Positions 10,391 to 21,018 of a DNA stretch of 30,272 bases are shown here, one piece after another. Source of the stretch: Conidiobolus incongruus B7586. Lineage: Eukaryota > Entomophthoromycota > Entomophthoromycetes > Entomophthorales > Conidiobolaceae. The notes under the pieces were generated by a model, which saw only the letters and a list, made by a program, of their open reading frames with translations, did not search any database and was not told the origin of the DNA. The first letter of the stretch is position 1; each line of letters starts with the position of its first letter. Both the position numbers and the translations under genes were made by a program. The stretch covers positions 1 to 30,272 of the forward strand of contig JNEM01009883.1 of the NCBI GenBank assembly GCA_000697335.1, read 5' to 3'.

Positions 10391-11679
10391 ATCGAATTGA
10401 ATTGATTAAATTAAAGTAAAGATATATTTGAATTGTAAAGTTGTCAATAAGATTTAAATAATATATTTATCACCTGAATTGTTAAATCTATTATACGTAT
10501 TATTAATTTAATATATTTGTTTATATAATGCTATTGTTTGAAACATAAAATTCCAATTATTTTATTATCAAACAGTTATTTAGAGATATAAAATATTTTC
10601 AATATTGCTAGAAATAAAAGATGTTATTTTGAAAATCTATAAACATTACTAATTTTTATTATTAAACAAAATATATTTTTCCATGTTAAATTTTTAAAAA
10701 AATAGTATTGGAAATAATGAAAATTGATTGCATGGATGTTGATCATTCAATAGTAAGACAAATATCAAATTGATTCTAATTCAATCCTGCAAAATTTTAA
10801 CACTGTAAAATTGACAATGAGCATCAATGCCAGCTCTAAACTTTCATCCCAATGGTTAGAAATATAGATTATTATATAATTTACAACCCTGAAGGCTATA
10901 TGGACTATCAAAGTTTTAATGGCTAGGTGATTGGGTTTGGTAAACGTAATTAATTATAAGTCCGGCAAATTAAATCAAGTGAGAGCTACGGTATAAAGAT
11001 ATATAATAATGAAACAAAGAAAAAGGAAATTATAATAGAGTTTAGGGTATTAAATTTTAGAAATATACTAAATAGAATAAACTATAATGAGGCAAGAGAT
11101 TAATAAGGTAATATGCTGAGATAGGAATATAACACTTAGGAGTTCTGTAAGTAGGAAAGAGAATAATTGGTAAGAGGAGTGTAGTTTTATTTAATAAAAC
11201 CCAAAGCCAGCTTCTATGATATAAGCTACCAGTATATTTAAAGCGTGTTTAGGAGTTTTTGTGGGCGTAATCGAATAATGGCGTGTCCTTGTGATACTTC
11301 CTAGGACAAATTCTTTGTCCTGGTTTATCTCAAGGAACTAGATGCAACAAACACTATACAATGAATGTTGTGAATTGTCTTTGATATTTTATCTCAAATT
11401 TAGAGAACAAAAATCGTTTTCATAAGTAATATCTGAGATTTTAGATTTATCAATATTATTTATTCATAATATTTTAAAAGGCTGAAACTGTAGGTGAACG
11501 AGTTCAAGCTACTTAGAAAGATATCAAAGTATAAGATTTTAAACTAATAAATGAAACTAATATAATCGAACCTCTTACTGAAATTCTGAAAATTTCCACT
11601 GATTTAAGAATTAATTTAAGATTTTGTTCTTATACTAACATCATCACTTTCACGACTTATAAGGGTTTTGAAAACAATT
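10391..11679. other. Intergenic DNA upstream of the helicase pseudogene
   Basis: Mostly AT-rich. A patch at about 11190-11370 is less AT-rich and contains a perfect hairpin (AGGACAAA, 3-base loop, TTTGTCCT, 11303-11321). It may be the decayed promoter or 5' end of the pseudogene, or an unrecognised RNA. An open stretch of about 45 codons near 10970-11105 (plus) is rich in Lys, Ile and Asn and shows no motif. Confidence 0.45.
11303..11321. repeat. Perfect 8-bp inverted repeat with 3-base loop
   Basis: AGGACAAA and TTTGTCCT separated by TTC. It would form a stable short hairpin in RNA from either strand. It lies about 400 bases upstream of the helicase pseudogene, in a less AT-rich patch. Confidence 0.75.
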
Positions 11680-13984
11680 ATCAGATTCAAAAATTTCAGC
11701 GTTTGAATTTGGTCGATTAAACTACTCTTTATAGCAATTTCTTAAATCAAAAATCGGTAAGTATATTCAAGAAATAGCTAAATTATTCAAAGAAAATCCC
11801 GACTTCGATGACCATTTTCAAAAATCTGTCCAATGCGAGAAACATGGTAGACCTACCAGAAATACTAATAAAAAATTTAAAATTCCAAAATTGCTAACTA
11901 CTTAAGGTAATTAATTATTTTCCTGATTTTTTTCTTTGATTAAAACTCCTCATATTGCTCTTAATGGTCAACTTTCTTCATTGACTGGTGCTTGCTGGAG
12001 AGTATATCAACTCCAAGGAAATCAATTGTTGATATCTCTGTATGAAAATAGCTTAAAAGGTATCCTTGCTGAGAAAATAGGTTTAGAGAAGGTATATATA
12101 TTATTTTTACCACTTATATTGAGCGCTTATTTATTTTTTACACTATTCAAATCATTGCTTTTATAGCTTATTGAAAAACGGGTCAAAGAACCCGTTATCA
12201 TCGCCCCTCCAGTTTCCAACATTGCTAATTGGATTAACGAATTCAATCACTACTCTTTCCCTAGAAGTAATTTTGTATTACAAAACTAAGGGTGAGGAAA
12301 ATGATCATTAAGTAGAATCTTTTATGCCTCGAGTTCCTTGTCATTATTACTTCATTTGAAGTAGCAATGAAAAAACGCGTTGCCATTCAGGTAAATTATA
12401 CTATTAGCAGATGGCAATGTAAAATACCGATAATAATATAGAATTTCAATTGGAAATATATGGTTGCTGATCAGTGTCAAAGAATCAAAAATTTCAATTG
12501 TAAACTGACCAATAACCTCAAGAGATATAACACCGACAACAGACTTTTATTAACTTGTACTCCTCTCCAGGTAAGCAGATTTCAATTCAATGTATTTTTT
12601 CAATAATCAACCCATTTTAACTTGAATAATAAAAGAACTTGAATAAATTGTGGAGTTTACTCAATTTTTTGTTACCCGATTTGTTAAATAATATAGATGG
12701 TTTTATAGATTGGTAATTTTAATATCTTTATATACATCACTATAATTTCAATTCATTATGGGCTCAATTATTCAGATCTCAAAAAAGAAGATAATACGTT
12801 GATCCTGGACAAAGAGAAAGAAACAAACATTATCTCCAAACTCGACATCTTGAAACCTTTCTTATTCAGGAGGCTTAAATCTGATGTTGAAAAATGCTCC
12901 TCAAACAGAGAGAATATGTATTGTATACCAATTTGAATGAGCCTCAGTGTGCTTTATACGTAGCCTGTGTTAGTAGTACGACCTTTGAGTATTTGATGGA
13001 AAAAGCGAAGAAAACAGGTACCAATTCGACTCAGCTTAAGGTCTTTAAAAACGCTAGTAAATTGAACATTGCAATGCAGTGTGGAAAAGCCTGTAATCGC
13101 CCAGCACTATATGATCTAGAAGGCAGCACTGAAACTCATGAAGTCGTCTACGATCTGGGTACCTTGGTTAATAGCTACGGTAAAATGATGTTATTGGATC
13201 ACTGGCTCGATGAATTATTGGCTAAAGGACGCAGAGTTCTTAATTTCTCTCAATTCACCTCAATGCTTGAAATTTTGGCTGAAAATTTGATCAATATCAA
13301 GTTGAATTACTACCGTATTGACGGTGGTGTTCAACAGGAAAATCGACGCGATATAATTGAGGACTTCAGAAAAAACTCTAATGTCAAAGTATTCCTTCTC
13401 AGTACCAGAATAGATGTTTTGGGTATCAACTCGGTTGGTGCAGATGCCTGTATCATATGCGACAGCGATTGGAATCCTCAAATGGATCTTCAAGATCAAG
13501 ACCGTTGCCATCATATTGATCAAACCAAGCCTTTCATTATATATCGTTTGATCACTGCCAATTCAGCCGTATCTCATTTGATCAAAGCTGCTTCTTCTAA
13601 ATGTAAGGAAAATTGGTCATTCATCGTAACAAATTCAAAGGTTTAGGTAATGTGAGTTCCATTCCAAATACTTCAGTCCCTCAAGAACTTGAGTATATTC
13701 TCAAGAGTCATGAGTACGAGAAAGTAATCATCAAACTTCAAAACCAAGTAATTAGTGACCAAGACTTGAATCGTACTACTGATCGTTCAGACACCATATA
13801 TGAAACTGCTGACTCTGGCTCTGGTGGTGCTTTTGAAATTTATGGAACTAAATTCTAAAAGAACTCACTTGTCATGAATCTTGAAGATTCTACCTATCTC
13901 TCACTTGATGACTCTGAACAAAAAATTAGAGAACTCAATCTAAAGGAAGTGAATGAATCACTTGATGATGAAGAATCTCAGTGA
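11680..13984 (+). pseudogene. HELLS: Decayed SNF2-family chromatin remodeler of the HELLS/Lsh/Irc5 type
   Basis: Fragments in several frames align in order with HELLS/Lsh (fungal Irc5). These are TTLYSNFLNQK (about 11725), the Q-motif/motif I block at 11936-12091, a VIAPP/NW.NEF block after 12170, IITSFEVAMKKRVAIQ near 12342-12390, [47 protein letters not shown], and the long helicase-C stretch 12894-13646 with its tail to 13984. The tail VISDQDLN..TDRSD closely resembles the HELLS C-terminus and separates it from ISWI/CHD. Key sites have changed: motif I (DEMGLGK) reads EKIGLEK, motif II (DEGH) reads DQCQ at 12469-12480, motif III GTP reads CTP, STRAGG reads STRIDV and motif VI HRIGQ reads HHIDQ. 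Internal stops and frameshifts break it, including at about 13605, and a stop at 13856 precedes 41 more in-frame codons. Several old donors are still visible. It is a recent or slowly decaying copy, almost certainly non-functional. Confidence 0.9.
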
Positions 13985-14642
13985 TCTTTTTCATATATAT
14001 TTAGCATTGTAAATATATAATTATTGCCATTTTTCACTTTGTTATTTTAATCATTTTACTTGATTTTTTAAGATTTATTTGGATGCTTTATATCCATATT
14101 TAACCCGAGTAGAGGATTTGTTTATGTTATTGTATTTACAATCACTATTGAATTAAATCTTTAAATACCATTGATTCTTTTATTTTGGTTAATAATTTGA
14201 ATATGCCAACCAGTGAAATGATTATGATTAGTTTGAATATATGGTTATTAAGAATCTCAAATTATTATGATATAAACATGAAAGTCAATTATTATTTAAG
14301 TATTTAATAAGTTCAAATATTAAGTAATATTATTATATAAAATGAAGATTTTATTCAAAATATTTTAAAAACTTGAATATATTTCCTTATCTATAAATTG
14401 AAGATCATTAATAATTAACCTTTTAACGATAATTTTGGCATAATCATTTTAGGTGACTAAGAAAATTAAATTAGTTTATATAATTTCTAATGATAAGAAA
14501 ATAATTTTTTACACGTATTGTTTTAAATAGCAGTAAACCATAATTCTATAAACTTGAATATGTACTTAAACTGGTTCGTCAACGTAATTCAGATCTATAT
14601 CATTTCCCAATAAATTTTTAATTTAAGGTTATTTTAATCACG
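13985..14642. other. AT-rich spacer upstream of the thioredoxin-UBX gene
   Basis: Non-coding in all frames as read. It should contain the promoter of the gene starting at 14643. No specific element could be assigned. Confidence 0.5.
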
Positions 14643-15585
14643 ATGGCTGTTATTCATATTAGCTCAGAATCTGAATACTTCGGTTATGTATCTCGCTCAA
14701 ATAAAAAATTGGTAATTGATGTTACTATTTATAATTTTATATATCTAATCTTCATTTTGTGAATAGGTCGTTGTAGATTTCTTTGCTACTTGGTAATATT
14801 TTAGTTATTAATATATCATTTATTTTTCAGTCATTTAACTCTTTAAATTTTCAAAATATATGAATAATTACTAATTCATTTTATAGGTGTGGACCTTGTA
14901 GAATGGTAGAAGGACCTTACGAGAGCCTTGCCAACAAATACTCGGGTGCAAATTTCCTCAAAGTTGATGTTGACCAACATCAAGGCATCTCTTCATCTGC
15001 TGGTGTGACTGCCATGCCCACCTTTCAAGTATTAAAACTTTTTTCAAATTATATTTTAGATTCCAATTAAAACATCTTTTAGGTATATCTTCAAGGCGAA
15101 ATGAAAGGCTCTGTTCGAGGTGCAAACTTATCTGAACTTGAGAATCTCATTATGACCTATTATAAGAATTTTGATAGCTTTAGCGGTGCTGGAAATAAAT
15201 TGGGCAGCAGCTCTGGTTCTTCAAACTCTCAAGCTTCAGCTCCTAACCCATTTGCTGCGCTGCTCCAGCCTAACCTTGTTGGTCCCGAAGTTGAATGTGA
15301 ATTATGCGTCAGACTGTGGGATAATAAGACCTTAAAGCATACTTTCCGTAGTACTGATACACTTGAAACCGTATATAACTGGGTTGCAACCTTACCAGGT
15401 GCTCCTGATAAGTTCTGGTTAGCTAATACATTCCCTAGAAAGTAAGTTTATTTTATGGTTTGGATAACTGTCATGATTAATTTATATTTAGGATTTATCA
15501 AGACAATCAATTGGGGTCCACCTTACGAGAAGAGGGACTCATATCCCGTGGTCAATTATTGGTTAAGCTTAATAATCAGATTTAA
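14643..15585 (+). CDS. Thioredoxin-UBX domain fusion protein
   Basis: Exons 14643-14711, 14767-14792, 14887-15028, 15083-15441, 15492-15585 give 690 nt and 229 residues with consistent phases. Residues about 1-107 form a full thioredoxin domain: VVDFFATWCGPCR with the CGPC redox pair (C33, C36), KVDVDQHQGISSSAGV and the cis-proline loop AMPTF (P76). The Trp of the active site is split by an intron. A Ser/Gly/Ala-rich linker (about 108-140) leads to a UBX domain (about 148-229) with R156 and the FPR loop (196-198), the contacts UBX domains use to bind the N-domain of p97/Cdc48. This suggests a redox-active protein recruited to Cdc48. UAS-UBX proteins such as UBXD7 and FAF2 carry a degenerate thioredoxin-like fold; here the redox motif is intact. 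Precise function is unknown. Confidence 0.9.
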
Positions 15586-16020
15586 AGTTAATGGATCGTT
15601 TTTCATATTATAAAATTCATATTATTATTTTATTGAGTATTTAAACTAATTAATCTCCTCAAATCCTACTGATATTAATAATATTGATTAATTTATTTTA
15701 TATTATAATTATGGAATAGTTTTATTTTCATATTTATCATAATATATTTGAATAAAAATCATAAATATATTATATTCTATATAAAATATGTTAAATATAT
15801 TTAAAATTCATTGAGGTAATATACATATTCAATATTTGATAACCCTCCAAAGTTATTTTTATCATCAGATTCAGACTTAATTCGAAATATATTTCGATTT
15901 TAATATTCATAATAAATCAATAATAATGATAAAAATATTATATCAATTTATGTAAGAACTCGATTAATATCTATTCATTTTGAATCATTGTATCAAAGAT
16001 TTCAAAGTTAGACAAAATAA

Positions 16021-16044
16021 AAAAAACATGATAAAAAACATGAT
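16021..16044. repeat. Exact 12-bp tandem duplication
   Basis: Two adjacent identical copies of AAAAAACATGAT in non-coding DNA; likely replication slippage. Confidence 0.85.
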
Positions 16045-17368
16045 ATGATAGAGATAAAATAGAATAAGTCAATATTATTTTATATTTTTGTAACCAAAAA
16101 TAAGTTTTCTAGGTTAATTATTTATCATAAAAATAACTTGAGTAATACTTATAAATTCATATTGGTTAAAAAAGTGATAAATACCACGATATTAAACTCT
16201 CTCTATTAAATTTGTGTTAATTTTTTATTTTATACATCTTTGCAGTATAACATCAATAGCATTTAAGATTATTTGTATATATTTACAGATTATAGTAAAT
16301 ACTACAAATAATTTATAAGTTTGATAATTGATTTAAAAAACATTGATTTATTGAATAATATGTAAATTTGACGAAGTTACTATCAAACTCTGTTCATAAG
16401 TAAATAAACTTCACAGTGTTAGCGAATCGACGTCTATTAATTTATTCTATCCAATGTTTTAACTAAATAAAAATCAGTTCATTAATCAAAATTTCATTGA
16501 CCTTTAATTTAGTTATAGTATAATTTGGAATAAGGTTTGAATAAATATAGGTAAATTTATTTAATTGTATGATTCATAAAGTCAAAATTATGGGATAATA
16601 AAGAAAGTCTAAGATTTCAAAATGATCAACTAGAATTTAAATAAGATTTAATGTATAGTACCTCAACAACTGAACACTATCATTATATATACAAAATGGC
16701 ATGGTTAATATTAATTGTATCATTTTGACTTCAGTTCATTATTTTATTGTCATAAAAAAGCATCATAAGGAATAAATTACACGTGATCTGCTTCAAACTA
16801 TTCATAGAATATCATTGAACTTATTTATTATTATGGCGATATTTAACTGACCAATTATATGAAAAAGTAAAAGCGGATTTATTATGGCGTCCTAATCTTA
16901 TACCAAATCTTTAAAGGCTTAATATATTAACTTAAGCTTTTAAACCTTCATTTCTTTTAATTTTTCCAGAAATCATGATTAAATAAATTTCATTAAAAAT
17001 TTTATAAACCACCAATATAAACCCAGATTAAATGCTGATAGAAATATTTCAATATTATGATTTTGAAATATTTTTGAAACAATGGAATATTAATTTATAA
17101 AGAATTTAATCTATTTAAATGAAATTCAAATTAGTTGCAGATTTTGATCTAATGAATATTATATTGTATACGACCAAATTAGGAAATTGTATAAAGTTGA
17201 GTAAAGTATATTTTTGAATGATAAAGATATGAATTGGTATTAATTTTGATTAAAATAATTAATATACTTAATAATTATTTAAAATCATATAAAATACAAT
17301 TTACTTATTATCAATAAAATTAAATGCGATATACCCATGCCTTTGACTACAATTTATGTAATTTTAGG

Positions 17369-17482
17369 CTTATCAGTTGGATGATTGTATCCAGAGTTAG
17401 TATTTGAGGATGTTTACTTGCTCAACTCAAAATATAACTGATGTTCCAAAACCTTGAATTTCTATGAAATTCTAACAGATAG
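17369..17482. promoter_or_regulatory. Possible GATA-factor sites upstream of PuuE
   Basis: A TGATAAG core (minus strand, 17369-17375) and an AGATAG core (plus strand, 17477-17482) match the HGATAR consensus of fungal nitrogen-regulatory GATA factors. They lie 210-330 bases before the start codon of the allantoinase gene. Allantoin catabolism is under GATA control in studied fungi. Such short motifs are expected by chance in AT-rich DNA, so this is only suggestive. Confidence 0.25.
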
Positions 17483-17695
17483 GTCATTGGACAGTGGTGC
17501 AGTAAAGAACACATGACTAAATTGGATCGGTTAATTAATATGGATTTGATGGAAGTCAAGTCATGAACTTGTGACGTGTATTAATTTCTTATTCAATAAA
17601 TCCATTTGCTAAACTGGATACTTGAAACATTGGTTTATAAATATAAACAATGTTAGTCTATTGAACTTGATCATCATTTCTGGTCATAAATAAAA

Positions 17696-18731
17696 ATGTC
17701 CATTCACAACACTACAGAAGGCATTCAACAAACTAACTACGTCAAAGACAGTTCTTGCTATCCCAGAAACTTGATTGGCTATGGTCCCAATCCTCCTAAT
17801 CCCAACTGGCCTAACAACGCCAAAGTTGCCGTCCAATTCGTCTTAAACTACGAAGAAGGTGGTGAAAACACCATTTTAAACGGTGACTTGGGTTCTGAAA
17901 CTCACTTAACTGAGGTAAGTACTATCTATTCATTCAAATTGCTTTAGTCTCATAAGTCATTCCGAAATTTAGACTCCTGGAAATCCCTCTCAAATCGGTG
18001 TTCGTGATATTTCTACTGAATCTTGTTTCGAATACGGTAGCAGATGTGGTGTTTACCGTGTTTTAAACGCTTTCAAGGATTACGGCTACCATCTTACTGT
18101 TTATGCTGTAGGTAAGGCCCTTGAATTAAATCCCGATATTGGTCGTATCTTCATTGAAGGTGGACATGAAGTTGCCAGCCACCACTACCGTTGGATCAAC
18201 TACGCCAATACGAATGAACAAGTCGAAAGAGATCAAATCAGAAAGTGTGTTGAAGTTATCAAGCAAACCACTGGCTCCGCCCCTGTTGGTTGGTACACTG
18301 GCAGACAATCTGCTCGTCATCGTCAAATTCTCTTGGAAGAATTCGACAAATTGGGTTTACGACTCAAATATGACTCTGATGCCTACAACGATGATCTCCC
18401 CTACTACGTCCAAGTCAATAACAAGCCCCACTTGGTCATCCCTTACACTTTAGATGTTAACGACATGAAGTTCGGTAACTACCCTGGTATCTCTACTGCC
18501 GACGATTACTTCGCTGTCCTCAAGAGTGCTTTCGATACCCTGTACGAAGAAGGAGTCAAGGGATCTCCTAAGATGTTTTCAGTTGGTCTTCACTGCCGTA
18601 TCATTGGCAGACCTGGTAGATTCCAAGGTTTGAAGAAGTTTTTAGACTATATCTCTAAATTTGATGACGTCTGGGTCGCTAAGAGAGAAGAAATAGCTGA
18701 TCACTGGTTAAAGACTTACCCTGTTAAATAA
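17696..18731 (+). CDS. puuE: PuuE-type allantoinase (polysaccharide-deacetylase fold)
   Basis: Exons 17696-17914 and 17973-18731 give 325 residues; the intron has a GTAAGT donor and TTTAG acceptor. Conserved blocks run the full length: PRNLIGYGPNPPNPNWP (23-39), AVQFVLNYEEGGE (45-57), ESCFEYGSRCGVYRV (about 89-103), GHEVASHHYRW (137-147), GWYTGRQSARH, YDSDAYNDDLPYY, PYTLDVNDMKF, SVGLHCRIIGRPGRF, and a C-terminal IADHW. They match the PuuE family, which hydrolyses allantoin to allantoate in purine breakdown and was recruited from chitin/polysaccharide deacetylases. Automatic annotation may therefore name it chitin deacetylase, but it has no signal peptide or chitin-binding module, so a cytosolic enzyme is more likely. 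Codons here use C at third positions more than neighbouring genes do, hinting at high expression. No other ureide-pathway gene is in the window. Confidence 0.93.
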
Positions 18732-19020
18732 TTAAACTAAAATAAACGCTAATTGTACAATTTTTAAATGGTGATCTTTTGTTCTATATATTTCATAATA
18801 GTACATTTAATAGGTAATTGATTAGTTTGACAGACTTATATTAGAAAATACTTTTATATGTTAATCAACAACAAATTGATTATTATTAAGTATTAAGAAT
18901 TTTATTAATTGAAGATTAAATCAATTGGTATAGCTATTTAAATAACATTTAACAAAAAACTAGAGCAAGCTCTGGTATCATTCAAAAATTAAGTCGTAAT
19001 ATATTACTTCAATATAAAAT

Positions 19021-21018
19021 TTATGGATCCAAAAGTTCAACAACCAAGCTGGCAGAGGGCCATAATCCCTTACAAGATTCCAAAGGATTTTGACTGGATT
19101 CATATTCTACTCTGGGATACGGTGAGACAATGACAAATCTGAGTTCATGGACATAATCCTCTGGGAGTCCTGATGAAAGATCAAGCTGATCTTCATCAAG
19201 TTCAACTTGTAATGATTCAACATAGTTGTAAAGTGTCTATTGAGAAAGTTTACATATATTACAGAATAAAGACCAACATATTATATTTACCTGAACGGTA
19301 TCATGAGCGTAAAACCTTCTAACAACTCTAGTGTTATCAGGCAAACGGAACTGAATCTTGGCAACATTTTTCTCATTAGCAGCAGGTTCAGGAGGAAGTG
19401 TGGCTTTTAATTGTTTACGATAAATTGCTCTTCTCTAGAAATAATTAAAGTTAAATTTATGACGTTAAAATATTGAAAATAATCTACTTTAGCTAATTCC
19501 AAGGCTTCTAAAGCTGCGAGCTCTTTTTCATGTTTTTCGCGCTCAATACGCTCTCTTTCTTCTCTGGCTTTACGTTCCTATTTATTTTACAATTAGTACT
19601 TGTGATTATTAAAAATCACATAGCGATTAAAATTACTTTTTCTTGATCTTGTCTCAAGCTTTCTAAATAGGCACGATCTTGCTCTTCTCTAATACTACGA
19701 CTTGTTTCCCTTTCTAAACGATCGGCTCTAATCTGTTCCAAATATGGCGAGCATCTTTCGATTTGACGACGAATTCTTTGAATTGTATTTTCAACGGTAT
19801 GGAATCCTATGTTTATAGTAAATCGCATTAATACAATATTATGATTTGTTAAATAGTAAATGATTTACCTTCAATACGATCTACAACTAACATCTTACCA
19901 GAGTCTGACTGATTAGGGCGTCTTTGGAGACAGACAATGCCAATAAAAGGGAAAGTACCAGCTTGAAGAATATTACTTACTAAATAATCCAAATAATTTA
20001 TAGTCTAAACCAATGAAATAATAAAATTAAATTACCCTGGTAACCTTCAGAGTATTTTACATTTCCAGCCCAACATAAAAGATTATTTTCTCTAAAGAAA
20101 TCGACAAATTGAGGAGAGGCCAAAACTTCAGTACAAAATCTTGGCATATCGTCATGTTGATCAGAGTGAAGGATCACAACTAGGATTTTGAGGTCACGCT
20201 TAGCTTGTTCTAGAGCCTAAAACAAATTCATACTATGTCAAATGTTGTACCAATATCGTCTATACTATTAAATTATTACTTGAGCATATCCAGATCCCAA
20301 AAATTCTGGATGAATTTCGCCATATTCCTCTTCAAATTGGTCTTGATAATAAACAATTGGTTGATTTGTATTTACTTGAGTATAACCAATTGATTTAAAG
20401 GATCTAAATAAGAAGACTTTGAACAAGATTTAGTCTGAAGTGAATAGTTATTCTATAAATGGAGTTACTTGGGAGATAGAGGACTGATAACAAAACTCTA
20501 GAAATTAAATAGACAGGGATGGTCAAGAAGGACCAAAAAGAATTCTATTAAATTTAAGTTAATAAACTTTCATGTAGTTTAAACTAAAATTGCTTTACTT
20601 TAGGAGACCTAATCACATTCAGATAAGTAATTTAATTAAAATATGCTTATAGAATTTTTATACCTATTGGTATTCGTATTTGAGCTATTATTGCTAGAAA
20701 TATTGCGATTATTTCTCGTTAAATGTGTACTATCAGATTCATTTTGATATTCCCTATTAGGCTCATCAAAACTAGCTTGAATAGCAGCCTAAATAAAAGC
20801 ATTAAGTAATTTTGTTAGTTATCTGATTTATTAGTATTACATACTTGAACATTAAAATCGTGAGAAATTAATTTAACGAGAGCAGTGTCTGCATCATCAG
20901 TTTCCATAATAGACTAAATTATATCAATTAATTTATCATTGAAATTATATTAGACGAATATTACCAAATATGTCTCTAACGCTTCTCTCTGACTAGAGTT
21001 TAATTGATCCAAATCCAT
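19021..21018 (-). CDS. FAF2: FAF2/UBXD8-like UBA-UAS-UBX protein, 12 exons including a 10-nt micro-exon
   Basis: Exons (minus): 21018-20965, 20913-20845, 20788-20664, 20608-20599, 20544-20469, 20416-20280, 20216-20036, 19979-19869, 19806-19637, 19577-19488, 19434-19291, 19236-19021; 1383 nt, 460 residues. The order of parts is that of FAF2. First comes an N-terminal UBA-like helix set (1-50, with AAIQASFDEP), then a hydrophobic stretch (about 89-117, FWSFLTIPVYLISRVLLSVL) that suits the ER/lipid-droplet hairpin. A UAS domain follows (about 158-255, AKRDLKILVVILHSDQ), then an Arg/Glu coiled coil (about 265-345, with REEQDRAYLESLRQDQEK) and a C-terminal UBX domain (about 364-460). FAF2 recruits p97/Cdc48 to ER-associated degradation substrates and lipid droplets. 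The UBX FPR loop reads SPYPR. The 10-nt exon and the acceptor at 20416 are inferred from phase; the rest is strongly supported. Confidence 0.9.
20599..20608 (-). other. 10-nt micro-exon of the FAF2-like gene
   Basis: GTCTCCTAAA on the minus strand, flanked by a GATTAG acceptor and a GTAAAG donor. It completes an Arg codon and adds Ser-Pro-Lys, and it is the only junction found that links the Asn-rich linker exon to the membrane-hairpin exon in frame. Confidence 0.7.

Larger units (their letters stand above)
15586..17695. other. Long AT-rich intergenic region
   Basis: About 2.1 kb without a supported gene. A 30-codon open stretch near 16825-16918 (plus) contains two copies of TTATTATGGCG but has no start or splice context. 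The block 17340-17600 is slightly less AT-rich and should include the PuuE promoter. A 12-bp tandem duplication lies at 16021-16044. Confidence 0.5.

Noticed and set aside
11940-13858. Reading the helicase region as an active ISWI- or CHD-type gene
   Set aside because: The C-terminal tail matches HELLS/Lsh rather than ISWI/CHD, and there are multiple internal stops, frame breaks and altered ATPase motifs.
16825-16918. Short open stretch with repeated TTATTATGGCG, reading like WRYLTDQLYEKV
   Set aside because: Only about 30 codons, no start codon, no flanking exons or donors that extend it.
17696-18731. Calling this gene a chitin deacetylase
   Set aside because: No signal peptide or chitin-binding module, and the full-length motif set follows PuuE allantoinase.
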